Shown piece by piece: positions 1 through 11,499 of a stretch of DNA of 64,000 bases. A program made the position numbers and the translations under genes. The notes beneath the pieces are model-generated. The model did not search any database. It was not told the DNA's origin and saw nothing but the letters and a program-made list of their open reading frames with translations. Source of the stretch: Diphasiastrum complanatum (lineage: Eukaryota > Streptophyta > Lycopodiopsida > Lycopodiales > Lycopodiaceae); the NCBI GenBank assembly GCA_029204225.1, contig CM055110.1, positions 21,310,988 to 21,374,987 of the forward strand, read 5' to 3'. How positions within the stretch are numbered: the first letter of the stretch is position 1; every line of letters starts with the position of its first letter.

Positions 1-3000
1 TCTGGCAAACCAAGACCAGCGAGGCTTGCCAACCCTCCTAAACCTTGCGGAGGAGGGATCGCCCCTGTACCTGGGGTAGATCCTGGTGCTGTTTGTTCTG
101 GTAAATCTCCTGCTGTCCTTGCTGCAGCCAAAAAGTTAAAAGGCATCAACTAAATACTGAGAGAGTAAACATAAAAAGAAAACCTACATTAACAATAGGT
201 AAACACTGCCATTTTGAAGTTAATAAATTGATGATCCTGCATCATACGTGTGGGATTCCAAGGGTTTGGAAGAGGAGCAGTATTTGGGACTGCTGTTGCT
301 CCAGTCACGGTAGTTCCAGGCGCAGCAGGTCCTTGTGCTTGGCTTCGTTGTGCACCCAACAGTGCCGCAAACGGATTTGTTGCTGAACCACCACCTCCTT
401 CAGTCCCAAGTGTAGCTGCATTCAAGAGTGGCTCTTGAACAGTTTCATACATGCGTCTTAACATGTTGAACCCTTCTGGAGACGCTTCAATGTTGCTCAT
501 TGCCCGATCTGTATTCCTCATCATCTCTCGCATAAGTTCTGGGTTTCTAGCTGCGTCAAGCGTCTGCCGCAGGGTACCAGGATCATTGATAATATGAGCA
601 AGATCTGGATTCCGATCAATGATCTCCCTCATTTGTGGATTGCTCATAATTAAGCTTCGCATGAGATCGGGGTTATTTATTAAACTCTGCACTGCGGGTG
701 AATTCATCATTTCCCTGATTATGTTCGGATTTTGCATTAGCTGCTGTTGTACTTGCTGGAACTCTGGAAGACCCCCAAAAGCAGCTCCATTGGACCCAAA
801 CAATGGTGAAGGAACACCACCCAAACCAGCAGCTCCGCCCAAACCTATACCATTAACAGCAGAAACTCCACTGGTTGGTTCAGGAGCTGCAGTTGTAACC
901 GAAACTGCAGGAGTAGTAGATGAGGGCATTGACGCAGCTGGTGCTCCACGCACCAAGTGCACCGTATGGTCACTCTGCAGACCTGAAATGAAAAATATTT
1001 GCATGAATGTCATAAAAGTGCCAGACTGTTCATAAAACTCAGTAGTTTGCAACAGAGTTCTGACACCGGACTCACAAAGCATCTTCCTTTGCATTGAAAA
1101 TTGAATCAGGTATAGTTTAGGTTACGGGCTAGCCACAAGCCAAGACATTATGTGAGCATTATTTCATAAACTCCATCCTTGCACAAAACTGTCCATTGAA
1201 ATGCCAATATTGTCCCAATGCCACCCTCGCAAATATAGTATTGCATACACACCTTAACAGATCCATAATAGTGCTGAAATGTACTAAACCCTATAAACTC
1301 ACGAGGTATCAAGAGACTAACAATTTACAAAAAAATTGCAACAAGGACTTGGCTTCTCCAATTAAATTCCAAAGGTTTAATTTGTTGCAAAAGGGAGATG
1401 AAAAATCGTCTATTCCAGTAGGGATGACATTATTGACACTGCAATTTTAATGGCAGAACTGCAAGACCATTGGTAATAGCAATACAACAGCTGTAAGTGG
1501 AAGATGGATTTCTTAATAAACAAATGTTACTCTGGAGGGGAAAGGCCAATCTTTGATATTAAGAATCGTGGAAAAAGAACTAGCATATACACAACAATAT
1601 CCTTAATCAGAACCACTTATGCAGAAGTTATGCTTCAACTACTGCTAAAGCTGAGCTAAGAGAACTGTCTATAGTATGGCATTCTCGATTGAATCTTTTT
1701 TGGATCGGCCCCCGACCACGGCCCCCGATCAGGTCTGAGCGGTCTGTATTTTTTTTTTCTTACTCTAGGGGTTGTTAATTCTTACACTTCATCTTTGCAG
1801 GCCAAAATATTCAATATTTCATGATTGGGATCATATTGGCCAACAGTTTGAATCGCATTTAAATCAGCCTGACTAGGGTTGAGACATCGAGTCGTCTAAG
1901 GATTTTTTTCTTTTTTGCTAATTTTACTCTTAGATTTCTGTTATAGCATAAAGAAGTGCTAATTTACTGTTTAGGCAATTACAACTCTATACAGTGTAGA
2001 CTATAAGCATAACATTATCGCATCCTTTCTCTTCCCCACCTCCTAAGTCTGTACTAATGGTTCCTAAATAATGCTCGCACCTCAGTGCTGAGTGCTCAGT
2101 GGCCACAGGCTTCAATGCAACTCAATATTATGGATTATAGCTTCAGAATATTGAAATTAGAAAGAGCTCTTTGGAAATACTCAGTGGTAGCCTGACAAAG
2201 ATTCAAAACATGTTAGTGGTCACATCATACATGAGATTACAATGATAATAGAATTGGGTCCTATCTCTTGACTCTGAATTTTTTATTCACCAATGCTGAG
2301 TGCTTAGTGGCTTCAAGGCTCATTGTCATAAGTCATAACTTGAAGATGATTGACACTTGAAGACCCCTTCAAATTGTTTTGAAACACAATAGTAGGTACC
2401 TGATTAGTCATAGCGAGACACCTCAATATCACATCAGTGGACTCAATGGTCAGTGTTAGAACTTATAACTTTTTCAAAATCAGTTTGAAACCTCAAAAAA
2501 TTGTAGTAGGCAGTAGGCACTCAATAGCAAGACACAAATATACGTGAAGGCCGACACCTATAATAAAGTCGTTAAACACTAGGATAATTCACACCAATCA
2601 GATATATGAAAGATTTGCACATTGATTCAGTGAAGATTATATTAAACGGATTAGATTATAAAAAAAAACCATTTTGAACAAAAATAAAAAAAATTTGCCC
2701 TAACTTTTGTTTCCAGTTCGAACCAACTTCGACCAATTCAAGGTTTGAACCATTTCTCAAGGAACTTGTATTTGTAAATATCAATCTGATTGTCCTTGTA
2801 TGGTAGCTTAAGATACGATAGTGCACTATACTCATTATGGTAACAAAATCCTCAATTAAAAAATAGTCTCAATTTGAAACTCTTGATCGTGAGTTGTAGA
2901 ACTAATCAAATACAAACTCCACCAGATTGACCTACAGATGCTTAAATTTTCATATTTGTGGGCCAAAGCATCACAGGTCTGTAAACTCATCTAAGTGCCT

Positions 3001-6000
3001 TTGTCAAGTAACTTGAAGCCTTAAGGTATACCCATAAACATGGCATGATAGTGCACTATACACATGTATACTGATTACGGCTCTTAGTAGCTGCTAGTTG
3101 TCAAGTAACTTAAAGCCTTAAGGTGTACACATAAACATGGCATGATAGTGCACTATACACATGTATACTGATTACAGCTCTTAGTAGCTGCTAGTCGACT
3201 GATCTAGTATTTTAGAGAGAGAATGTAAAAAAATGACCAGACATTGCATTTTCACAAAAAAAAATTGTTGTTTTTTATGAATTTGCTTCTATTTTTTGAA
3301 GCAATGCATCCAATCTTTTAGGGTGCCTGTTCCAGATGCATAATATGACAAATAGCATGTTGACTATCTAGTAGCAAGGTAGAAATTCAACAATAAATTG
3401 ATATGCTCCCATATTATCGTCCAAAGTGGTATCTGGATTGGTTTGTTGTTGGTCACCTTGTGCATCATCTCGTTCTATTTCAATCAATTGACCTTGCCCC
3501 GGTTAATAACGTTTGAGCTTCAGCTAATCGTAAACCCAGGGATAGTGCAATATGCTAGGCAATCAAGGACCATTGTGCAGTGGTGGGCTAGACAGATAGG
3601 TAGGTAACTCATTGATACTCTTGGTATATATTGACGATATGTCTAGGATAGTGCACAGGAGACATGCAATATTCAATCCTATGGAGTTCAACAAAAGAGT
3701 CTCAGATAATCAATTTTATCATGCATAGCACGGAAAAAATGCTAAGACATCCCTATTCACGTCGTGTAAGTATGGTGCAACGATGAACGTTTGCTTAAGT
3801 TTTGGACACATAAGCAATAAACTTATTGATACTCTTGGTATACTTGGGGCCCTATTGCCTCATTAAGGTTCATGATTGTGTCATTTGGTCGCTAGATAAA
3901 TAACTCATAGGTTATTGGTCACTATTAGGGGTGGTCAAGGAGCAACTAGCAGAGCACCAAAGAGTCGAGACTATAAATAGGGTAATTCTCTTGTCATTCA
4001 AGAATTGGTGATCTTGAAGTTCTTGAGCTCCCTGTAGAAGACTCATCTAGCATTCCTTTTAAAGGGGATTTGTGAACCATCTTATGCTCAACTTCAAAAT
4101 TCTCAAATTTTGAAGTTGGAGATTGTTACGCAAATTTTCAACTTGTTATCATGTGATGCTTTGTGTGATATAATGTTCATAACCCATTATGACCACTTTT
4201 CTAGCGTAGGAGGTTGAGCGCCACTTTCTAATGGCATTTTCTTCACTTCTAGTGGGTGCCAAATTTGTTTTGCTTTAGGTTCTAGGCTAATTTCATTCTC
4301 AGCTTGATGGTTTTGATTTTCATTCAGGCTAATATATTTTGATTTAGGTTCTAGGCCAATTTCATTCAGTCTTAATTACATTTTATAATTTTCGCTGATC
4401 TTACTTGAGGGAAGCTTTATGACCTGATTCCTATCTTCAAATTTTCATCTTTAATCACTATGTTCCCTACAATTGGGCACAATGGACCCACGTACTCAGA
4501 TCATTACATGAGTTACTAAATTTCCAGATTTTCCAAATCTTTACACCATCTCCTTCATAATTTTCATTGCACTTTCTAGGGAATGCTTACAACATTACTC
4601 TTCCTACAGTAGGTTGTTGCCAAATCTATTAACCTTTTGTTAATCTAATCTCTGAAAGCTGTGAAATCTATAATTTTCTGCTATTGGCTCACTCGGGTGA
4701 AAAACTACATTAGGTCTCATTGTCGTCCATATTTTGAGAATTTTTTGCTATTTTTCATCAAGTATACATGCTAATCTACTTGATGTCCAGATGCAGAAAT
4801 TCCTACATATGTGGGGCAGCTTTAGTTCGGTGTAGTATTGGTACTGTTCTGGCTTGATGTCCATTGTTGTTCCATTTGTGGATCATATTATTCTAGATGC
4901 AAGGCGAGAGTATTTTGCTTTAGTGGATACAAGCAGTCCACATTCATTTATTAGCAGTTAGATTTCCACCAGGATTCGTGCTACACCTGTTCCTGCTTCC
5001 TAGCCTCTCAATGTTGAGGTTGCTCGTTCCCATTCTTTTCTCAGATCTCAGATGTTTCAGGGCTTAGATTATCCTGGTCAGGCAGATGTCTACATCATTC
5101 CTCTGGAGCGCTATGACATTATTTTTGGTGCAGACTGGTTCTCTTCACATGATACTGTTGCTGTGGATCTCTCTTAGCAAACACTCATCCATCTTGAGTT
5201 TTTTTGGCATGTTTGGTCAGATCTATGTACACTTTTGCTGGCTGATCTGAACTTAAATCTTCTAGAGTACTGCCAACGTACTGTGACAATAATAATATGC
5301 CAATATGATAAGCTTATTTTACCTTCTGCACTCTCATGTTATTTTACCATGATAATAGTAACGATTTCTGCATTTTTGCACTTTTGAGGCATATTTCTTA
5401 AATTATTGCTTGCTGAAATTTGTGTCCCAACTCATTCTTCCTCTATGGTACACCTACACATTTAACTATTACAGTTACTTCCTTGTTGCAAAATAAAGTT
5501 CTAGAACTATTGTGGTTCAATTTCAACTAAGCTTGAGGACTACTTTGACAAAGTATTAAATAATCTGTGTCAATTGTACAGAAAATAAAACCAACTCCTA
5601 TGCATATGAAGCAGGTGATTGTTAATCTGCAGAGGACACATTAACATAACCTAGAGTGTACAGATTAGACACAAGCATGGACTTTCCAAACAAACCAAAT
5701 AGGTTTTGTTGGGTGACGTTTTTCTTCCTCACTCAAGGTTTGGAGTTCCATATGAATCAGAGAGAATCATAGATTTTCATACTGGGAACGTTTCACACAG
5801 ACTTGAGGAAAGTTATGTATGCTTATCAGCATTATTAAACATGATCTTTCCTCTATAAACCTACAAATGAGTGGTTAGTTCAGATGATGGCACTTTACAT
5901 CAGACCCTTCAGAGTTCCAAAAGTAATGTGGCTTCTTAGCCACATAGTCACTAGAAGATTTAAATCAGCACTTGAATTTACTCAGATGGTATGAATCCTT

Positions 6001-8580
6001 TCAAACTAGAAGGTCTACTTTTTTTATGGCTCAATATGTAGGGTTCCCATGGTTGCATCAACCATAATCTTCTATTTGGCAATCAAGTTTTCTGGCACTA
6101 GTATGGTCTTCAGAAATTGCATACTTGGCATCATCTATACAATTAATGTAGTTGCCTTCCAAGTATTTATGGTCCTTTAAATAGCTTAGATCCAATGTCA
6201 TCGGTGTTTCAATATGTGTTCTGTGTGCCCTCTATTAGATCATCTTGATGGCAAGCATGGTCTATTAGGTTGGTTGGGGATTACATTGACCTAATAGTGT
6301 TTTCTACTACAGCATTCGAGTGGAACTTATGGGCCATCTGCTTGGCATGGTATATCATTACACAGAAGTGCTCATGTTTATGCCTTTTAAGTGGCATTTC
6401 CAATACATTATGTTGACAGGGCATGTCATTATATACAACAACAATCATCTTCATCCCTTTATGAGGCTTTGTTGGTCCATTAGGTTGGCATAACATATCA
6501 AGGTATGCTATGCAATAGGGGGCTCCTTATGTCATTTTTTCTCGTTCTCTTCATGAAAACGCCACATGTGACCATTAGTTAGCAAACATAATTCAAGTCT
6601 TTCCTGAATTGACTTTAGGAAATAACAATGTCTATGTACATGCAATTAGCGCTATTTCGTTCCTATTTTGCGGCTTTTGCATCATCATATGTAATTTTGT
6701 GGCATCTTCATCAGCATATGCAATATTGCGGCTCATGATCCCGCTCATCTACTATCTAGCATTAGCATTTTCTTGGAACTGACATTGAGGATAGTGTCAA
6801 TTAGAGCAGGAACAACAATTATCGACCTTTCAGCACATCACTTGGTCTCCAACATAGCACATAGTCATTGGCAATATATTTCTAACTATTTGCCAATATA
6901 GTATGTGATTAGAACTCTTTGACCACATTAGAAATACAATATATTCATTTAGCCTTATCAATATTTACTGGTTAATGAATAAGCTCGGGTCAGTTTTATC
7001 GAGTTCCTACATCTAACTAGCTAGACCTCATCGTAGTCTGATTAGCTTTCCTTACAATAGATTAACTAACTACTAGCACGATTCTTATGAAAATGTGATC
7101 ATTGATCTTTATATTTGCACTTTTGCCTCTCTTCCCTACTCTTTGTTGTTTTGCTTATGATTGTATACATTTAGGAGCCACAAATACCCTAATAATGGAC
7201 GGATACAAGCAAGACATATTTCAATTGAGAGATTAGTGATACTGACTCATGGTCAACAAAATGCATAATGCGCTATTTTTAGTGGAACTGAGGATAAAAA
7301 TCAGATCAGCTACCCAGCTAAAATTAACCTAAATTGAAATTTTTATTAGAAAGCCTAACACAGGTTGCAACTTGCAACACAGAAACTTCTTTTCGTTGCA
7401 AATCGTATTCAGCTCAAATAATGAATCAGCCATGTTGCAGATTGCATCCAGCTCAAATAATGGATCAACCTGGGTATGAAGCCTATTGAAGGAACTCACT
7501 TAAAAGTTCTTTAAGAGAATCTTAACTGAAGCAAAAGAAAATATCCACCAAGAAACAAACGATCAACTGAACTTTTGCTAGAGCAACTTTGTTAAAACAC
7601 CAAAAGACTAGTCTGCTTGTTGTCAAATATAGTTGCAGAATTTCTGTCAGTATTGGCAGCACTTCGAATTGCACGAATTTATTATCAAAAGCTTTTGTTT
7701 GATGACCGGATACTCCCAAGTTCTATCATCGTCAGAAACTTGATAGTGAACAGTACGTTATCTTGATATCAAAATCTATTTAGTTCAAGGTTGAGATCTC
7801 TGCCAAGTATGGGATGCTCTGATGATCTGTTCATGCCACTAAAACCAAGTACATGAAGCCAGCAAATTTGAAAGGTAGGCCAGGGAATATCGAACTATGA
7901 TGAGGTCAACTTGAGAAAACACAAATGAAACTGATCACTGATGTGGATATATAAGCCTCTTAAAATATTAAAAATATGAATCAACAAAGATAAGCAATCA
8001 AACCCGGGAATGACATAAGCTAACTTGCAAGAACAGATTGTCCGACTTCATTAGCACGTAATAAAATCACAAATATGTGACCAAGAGTTTCTTCAATATC
8101 TAATTCCAATACCCTAAGAAGAACGAAGAGAATGATTGCTTCGAATGAACCCTGGTGTAATGAGAACCACAAACATGTGATCGATAGTCGCTTCAATATC
8201 TAACTCCATTACCCTAAATAACACGAAAAGTGTAATTGCTCTAAATTAGGCCTCTCTATCGACACCCATTCCAAAACCCCAAGACGCGTAATTGCAAACG
8301 GCAAAGTTTCAAATGAGGAAATCAATAACGATAAGATCAGATGCTCACCATAACTTTCCAGGGTATTTTCGTCCTTTAGCACACGCCCTTTGTAAATGAG
8401 GCGCTGCTGATCGGCGGGGACATCTGATTGCTCCACCAACAGAGCCTTGAACGCACTCACCGTGGAGCCTAGATCTGCCTGGACCGAAAACTTGCTGCCG
8501 TTGGAGCAGCGAATGTGCACAGTGGCCATATCCGCAACGCTCGCCTCTGCCGCTGCCGCATCGTCCACGCTACTCCCCAT
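1..8580 (-). CDS. DSK2: Ubiquilin / DSK2-like ubiquitin shuttle protein (5' part, runs off left edge)
   Basis: Three exons join in frame on minus: 8580-8349, 982-248 and 121-1, giving 362 residues without a stop. Exon 1 (77 codons, start MGSSVDD at 8580) is an N-terminal ubiquitin-like domain ending LESYG. Exon 2 continues [12 protein letters not shown] and then STI1-type repeats rich in NP pairs ([30 protein letters not shown]). Exon 3 is Gly/Pro-rich linker. The donor at 8348 (GTGAGC) and the acceptor CAG at 983-985 restore a split Gly codon; donor 247 (GTATGA) and acceptor GCAG restore a split Pro codon. Family knowledge: the UBL binds the proteasome, STI1 repeats bind hydrophobic or Hsp70-like clients, and a C-terminal UBA, expected beyond the left edge, binds ubiquitin chains; cytosol and nucleus. 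Plant homologues are usually about 540 residues, so roughly a third is missing. The start is supported by the UBL beginning shortly after it and by a TATA box about 230 bp upstream. Confidence 0.95.
3001..3194. repeat. 97-bp tandem duplication inside the ubiquilin intron
   Basis: Two adjacent copies, 3001-3097 and 3098-3194, start TTGTCAAGTAACTT and end GTAGCTGCTAG. By eye they differ at about four positions (for example TATACCC versus TGTACAC). There are only two copies, so this is a recent local duplication rather than a satellite. Each copy contains the palindrome-rich stretch GTGCACTATACACATG. GTGCACTATAC also occurs singly near 2821-2832, just upstream. Confidence 0.9.
4880..5200 (+). 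pseudogene. Decayed Ty3/gypsy aspartic protease fragment
   Basis: Plus-strand translation near 4914 gives [14 protein letters not shown], the active-site loop of the gypsy retropepsin (family form LVDTGSSHSFIS), followed after stops by [14 protein letters not shown], the downstream conserved block (family YDIILGMDWLSSH). Stops interrupt it in several places (after ISS, in PAS, after DLS), so it is not functional. Flanking gag or RT is not recognisable. It marks an old insertion in the ubiquilin intron, opposite to the gene. Confidence 0.75.
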
Positions 8581-8686
8581 GACGCTGCCCGCCGCGGGCT
8601 ATATCCGGCCGCTCGCTCCCCGAACACGCGATCCAACCTTGTGCGAACAAATTGGGGGAAAATAGTCGCAAATCTTCGACGAGCAA

Positions 8687-8690
<4 letters not shown>

Positions 8691-8738
<48 letters not shown>
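8691..8738. repeat. (AG)24 microsatellite in the ubiquilin 5' leader
   Basis: Uninterrupted AG dinucleotides on plus, so CT in the ubiquilin transcript. It lies about 110 nt upstream of the ATG and about 75 bp downstream of the TATA box, hence inside the expected 5' UTR. CT-rich leaders are common in plant genes and can bind GAGA/BPC factors as DNA. Frames read through this tract on either strand are artefacts. Confidence 0.95.
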
Positions 8739-8741
<3 letters not shown>

Positions 8742-8790
8742 CGGAGCAAAGGGCGAACAAAACTGCATATGCGATTGTGCTAGAGCAAGG

Positions 8791-8818
8791 TAAAGGCCCC
8801 CCCGATGGGGCCTTTATA
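8791..8818 (-). promoter_or_regulatory. Ubiquilin TATA box embedded in a perfect 10-bp inverted repeat
   Basis: TAAAGGCCCC (8791-8800), loop CCCGAT, then GGGGCCTTTA (8807-8816) form a perfect hairpin. On minus, TATAAA occupies 8818-8813 and overlaps one arm. It lies about 230 bp upstream of the ubiquilin ATG, suggesting transcription starts near 8780. The TATA assignment is inferred from position and consensus; no transcript data are visible. Confidence 0.55.
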
Positions 8819-8870
8819 GCACGGAATATTCATGGCCCCGTCGCTTGGATCTCCGCCACCTGGCACCTTG

Positions 8871-8878
8871 CCACGTGG
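8871..8878. promoter_or_regulatory. G-box (CCACGTGG) upstream of ubiquilin
   Basis: Perfect palindromic G-box about 55 bp upstream of the TATA box, in a GC-rich segment (about 8780-9150) that contrasts with the AT-rich surroundings. G-boxes bind plant bHLH and bZIP factors. The palindrome is directly visible; regulation of this gene is inferred. Confidence 0.5.
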
Positions 8879-9034
8879 ACACTTCTAAACGGTTCCGAGA
8901 TCTGAAGGGTCTTAAGATGATCCAACGGTGGCGGGCTTCAATCGCCCAGCCAGCCACTCGAATGAATGGCAGCCTTAGGCACGCTATCTTGTACGCCCCG
9001 CGCCCACTTAGATGCTGGCCATGAGCCTGACCAC

Positions 9035-9040
9035 CACGTG
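9035..9040. promoter_or_regulatory. Second CACGTG element upstream of ubiquilin
   Basis: CACGTG core in ACCACGTGTAGG, about 160 bp upstream of the first G-box and still in the GC-rich promoter block. A single hexamer has weak evidential value alone; pairing with the 8871 box raises it slightly. Confidence 0.35.
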
Positions 9041-9149
9041 TAGGGGCTCGATGAGTAAACGTGGCGAGATCTGGATGGTGGTAGGGATATCCTGTCGTGC
9101 TTGGCTCAATGTCCCGAAGGTCCCTTGTGCGGGGACGGGCAAGGTTAAG

Positions 9150-9599
9150 GGAAATAAATGGGGTCTAGGGTGGCCAAATAAACTAGGGAAATGAAATAGA
9201 AAAATGAACTAATACTCCTATTGACGCCATGCCTTTATTAACCTTTTTGATTTTTCTTCTTGCCTTGCTTTACAAGGAGGCCTTGTATTAATTTCGTTTC
9301 GATTACTTGGCTATTGCTTTGCAAGGTGGCCCGCCCTAGCAGTTGTGTTATAACATTTACTTCTGTATTTTGTTTTTGGTATTGTCTTGCACAATTTTTT
9401 ATACGTGAATTTTTGCGAATTTTTGAAGAAATCTAATATCAATTTTCAGATTGTGCTCTTCTCAATGTTTTCTTAAACAAAAATTGACATGGCATTATCA
9501 TGATGAGTCAGTTGCACCATCTTTTTAGTTACATATTTTAATGCTTTAGAAAAATGATGAGGCTTTGTGGCATCTTCTGAACAACAATCACTTAGAGAA

Positions 9600-9656
<57 letters not shown>

Positions 9657-9921
9657 CCGTTTTGTGCATGCTTGCTTATGTCTCCATCTTGTTGGGTATT
9701 GCATACAGTTGGCAAGGAAGTAATGTGGGTGCAATGCCATATCTCTCTTCTATAAACTTCCCTTTTTTCCATAAACCTACTTTGAACTTGGGGAGTGAGC
9801 ACTCTTGCAAAGACGTTTTTAAGCTCATGGCTATGATGCAAGAAAGCAATCAAGACGAAAATACAGAATACATGTTTGCCTGCGTGCGAAGACAATTCTG
9901 TCTAGGATCCAACTATCCACT
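9150..9921. other. Intergenic stretch with a (CT)n microsatellite
   Basis: No gene seen between the ubiquilin promoter and the first copia element. The only clear feature is an uninterrupted CT run at 9602-9654. The left LTR boundary of the copia is uncertain and may begin 30-60 bp before 9922. Confidence 0.7.
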
Positions 9922-10357
9922 AGTAAAGCGAGACGATTGCTCGTGACAGAACTGTGTTTCTCCCACGCCAGCACACTACGTGGATTTCCATGCAGTGCTA
10001 GAAGATATCAGAGAAAGATAAATATAGATGATTTTCTTGTTGTGCCTGATCTCGAATGCAAATGCGTCTGCTGTTTATTCGTGTGTCTAAGTTCTCTTGT
10101 TCATTTGAATTCCACACCTTGGTTGAAACTATGTTGAATGCTGCATTAATTTTATAAAACGTAGATCAACAGTGCTTGACTACAATTTAGAGGACTGTAG
10201 GAGTGATTCAGCTGGCAGTGTCCAGCGATCGCATCTGAACTCCATCCGAGGGCAAGAGAGTCGTGGTTCTTTCACGAAAGCTTCGCGACTGCGATCCTGA
10301 TTCATTCACACTCTTCAGTGGCATGCAGAGCATATCACACCTCACACATTCTCAACA
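9922..10357 (+). repeat. 5' LTR of copia 1
   Basis: Matches 14948-15385 over its whole length, from AGTAAAGCGAGACG to TTCTCAACA. It ends CA and abuts a tRNA-Met-like primer-binding site. The exact TG start is unresolved; TGTCTAGGATCC just before is a candidate. Confidence 0.85.
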
Positions 10358-10358
10358 A

Positions 10359-10370
10359 TTGTATCAGAGC
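10359..10370 (+). other. Primer-binding site of copia 1
   Basis: TTGTATCAGAGC, one mismatch from the canonical TGGTATCAGAGC complementary to initiator tRNA-Met, located one base after the 5' LTR. Confidence 0.8.
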
Positions 10371-10473
10371 CGATCATCTTGTCATATTCTGACATAGCCA
10401 AGAAACTAGCAGATCCAGGAGGCCAAGGATTCAAACAAACAACCATCAACAAGGGAACAGACTCCAAGAAGCA

Positions 10474-11350
10474 ATGGCTTCAATCAACAACATGCAGAAC
10501 AAGATCTGCACAATACTTGATTCTTCGAGATCTAACTTTCTAGCCTGGAAAGTTAAGACATCACTCATCCTCAAGGGCGAAGGACTATTCCCCTGGGTGG
10601 ATAGGACAAAAGAAATGCCTACGACAACAGACAAGGAGCTACATGAATGGAGGGAGAAAAACGACAAGGCAGTAGCCTTGCTATCATCTTCCATCGAAGA
10701 TAGTCTCACACTTGACCTGGCTACACTCTCCAAAGCTAAGGAGATGTGGGATGCATTACTCACCAGATTTCAGACGAAATCAAGAAGTCAAATCATGATG
10801 CTGGAAGATCAGCTGACGAATTTGCAGTGAGATGGAAAAGACCTCACTTCCTTCGTAAGAAAGATGAAGGATCTATTTCTGTCACTACATAACTCTAGAG
10901 CAGAGAACGTTATGTCAGCTGAGAAGCAGCTCACGTACCTATTGAGAGCCTTACCCAGATCATTCCAGATGACAAGAACCTTGCTCGCGAAAGATCCCGC
11001 CATGAATCTCGAAAAGGCGATTGTCGAGATTCGAGAGGAAGTCGAGGCCAGAGAATATCTTGATCACAAAGATGGTTCTGACCAGGCCCTCTACAGCAAC
11101 AAAGAAAAATCCAAGAAGTAGTTTAAGCCTAAGAGGGAGTCGAATTAGAGGCATGATCGTGACCAGCAAGCAGAGGGGACCAGCAAGAGCAACTGGAAGA
11201 GCAAAGGGAGGTCGAAACAACAAGGTGCAGACAAGAAAACTTGCGTGAAATGCAGAAGAGACGGACATACAGTAGATACATGCTGGCTCAATCCCAATAT
11301 TGAGTGTATCCATTGTCATAAGAAGGGTCACGCAGCCATGGATTGCCACT
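10474..11350 (+). pseudogene. copia 1 gag (UBN2-type) with two zinc knuckles, broken
   Basis: Starts MASINNMQNK at 10474. FLAWKVKTSLIL, SLTLDLATLSKAKEMWDAL and LTYLLRALPRSFQ are the copia gag (UBN2) blocks. A stop at 10828 splits it and more stops follow near 11120. Downstream CVKCRRDGHTVDTC and CIHCHKKGHAAMDC are CX2CX4HX4C knuckles for RNA binding. In an intact element gag forms the virus-like particle; here it is inactivated. Confidence 0.85.
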
Positions 11351-11499
11351 AGAACCCGAGAAACAAATCAGCATAGAACAGACATGAGAACAACAATAAT
11401 TCATCCTATGTCGAGGAGCCCGAGAGCTCAAAAATGGGCGAAGAAAGAACGAACAAAAACCGTCTATATCTATGAAGACGTGTGTGCAGCATCAACATC

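Larger units (their letters stand above)
983..8348 (-). other. First intron of the ubiquilin gene (7,366 bp)
   Basis: Defined by a GT donor at 8348-8347 and AG acceptor at 984-983, which restore the UBL reading frame. It is AT-rich. Recognisable contents are a 97-bp tandem duplication (3001-3194) and a decayed gypsy protease piece (about 4880-5200). From about 1000 to 3000, 3200 to 4850 and 5260 to 8340 I see no gene, RNA or complete element, only AT-rich sequence with short decayed frames. Angiosperm DSK2 genes generally have short introns here, so the length suggests an expanded genome. Confidence 0.9.

Noticed and set aside
250-1035. Plus-strand frames rich in Pro/Ala/Gly
   Set aside because: They are antisense shadows of ubiquilin exon 2, which is well supported.
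8469-8793. Overlapping frames with Leu-Ser or Arg-Glu repeats near the ubiquilin start
   Set aside because: They read the (AG)24 microsatellite and antisense of ubiquilin exon 1.
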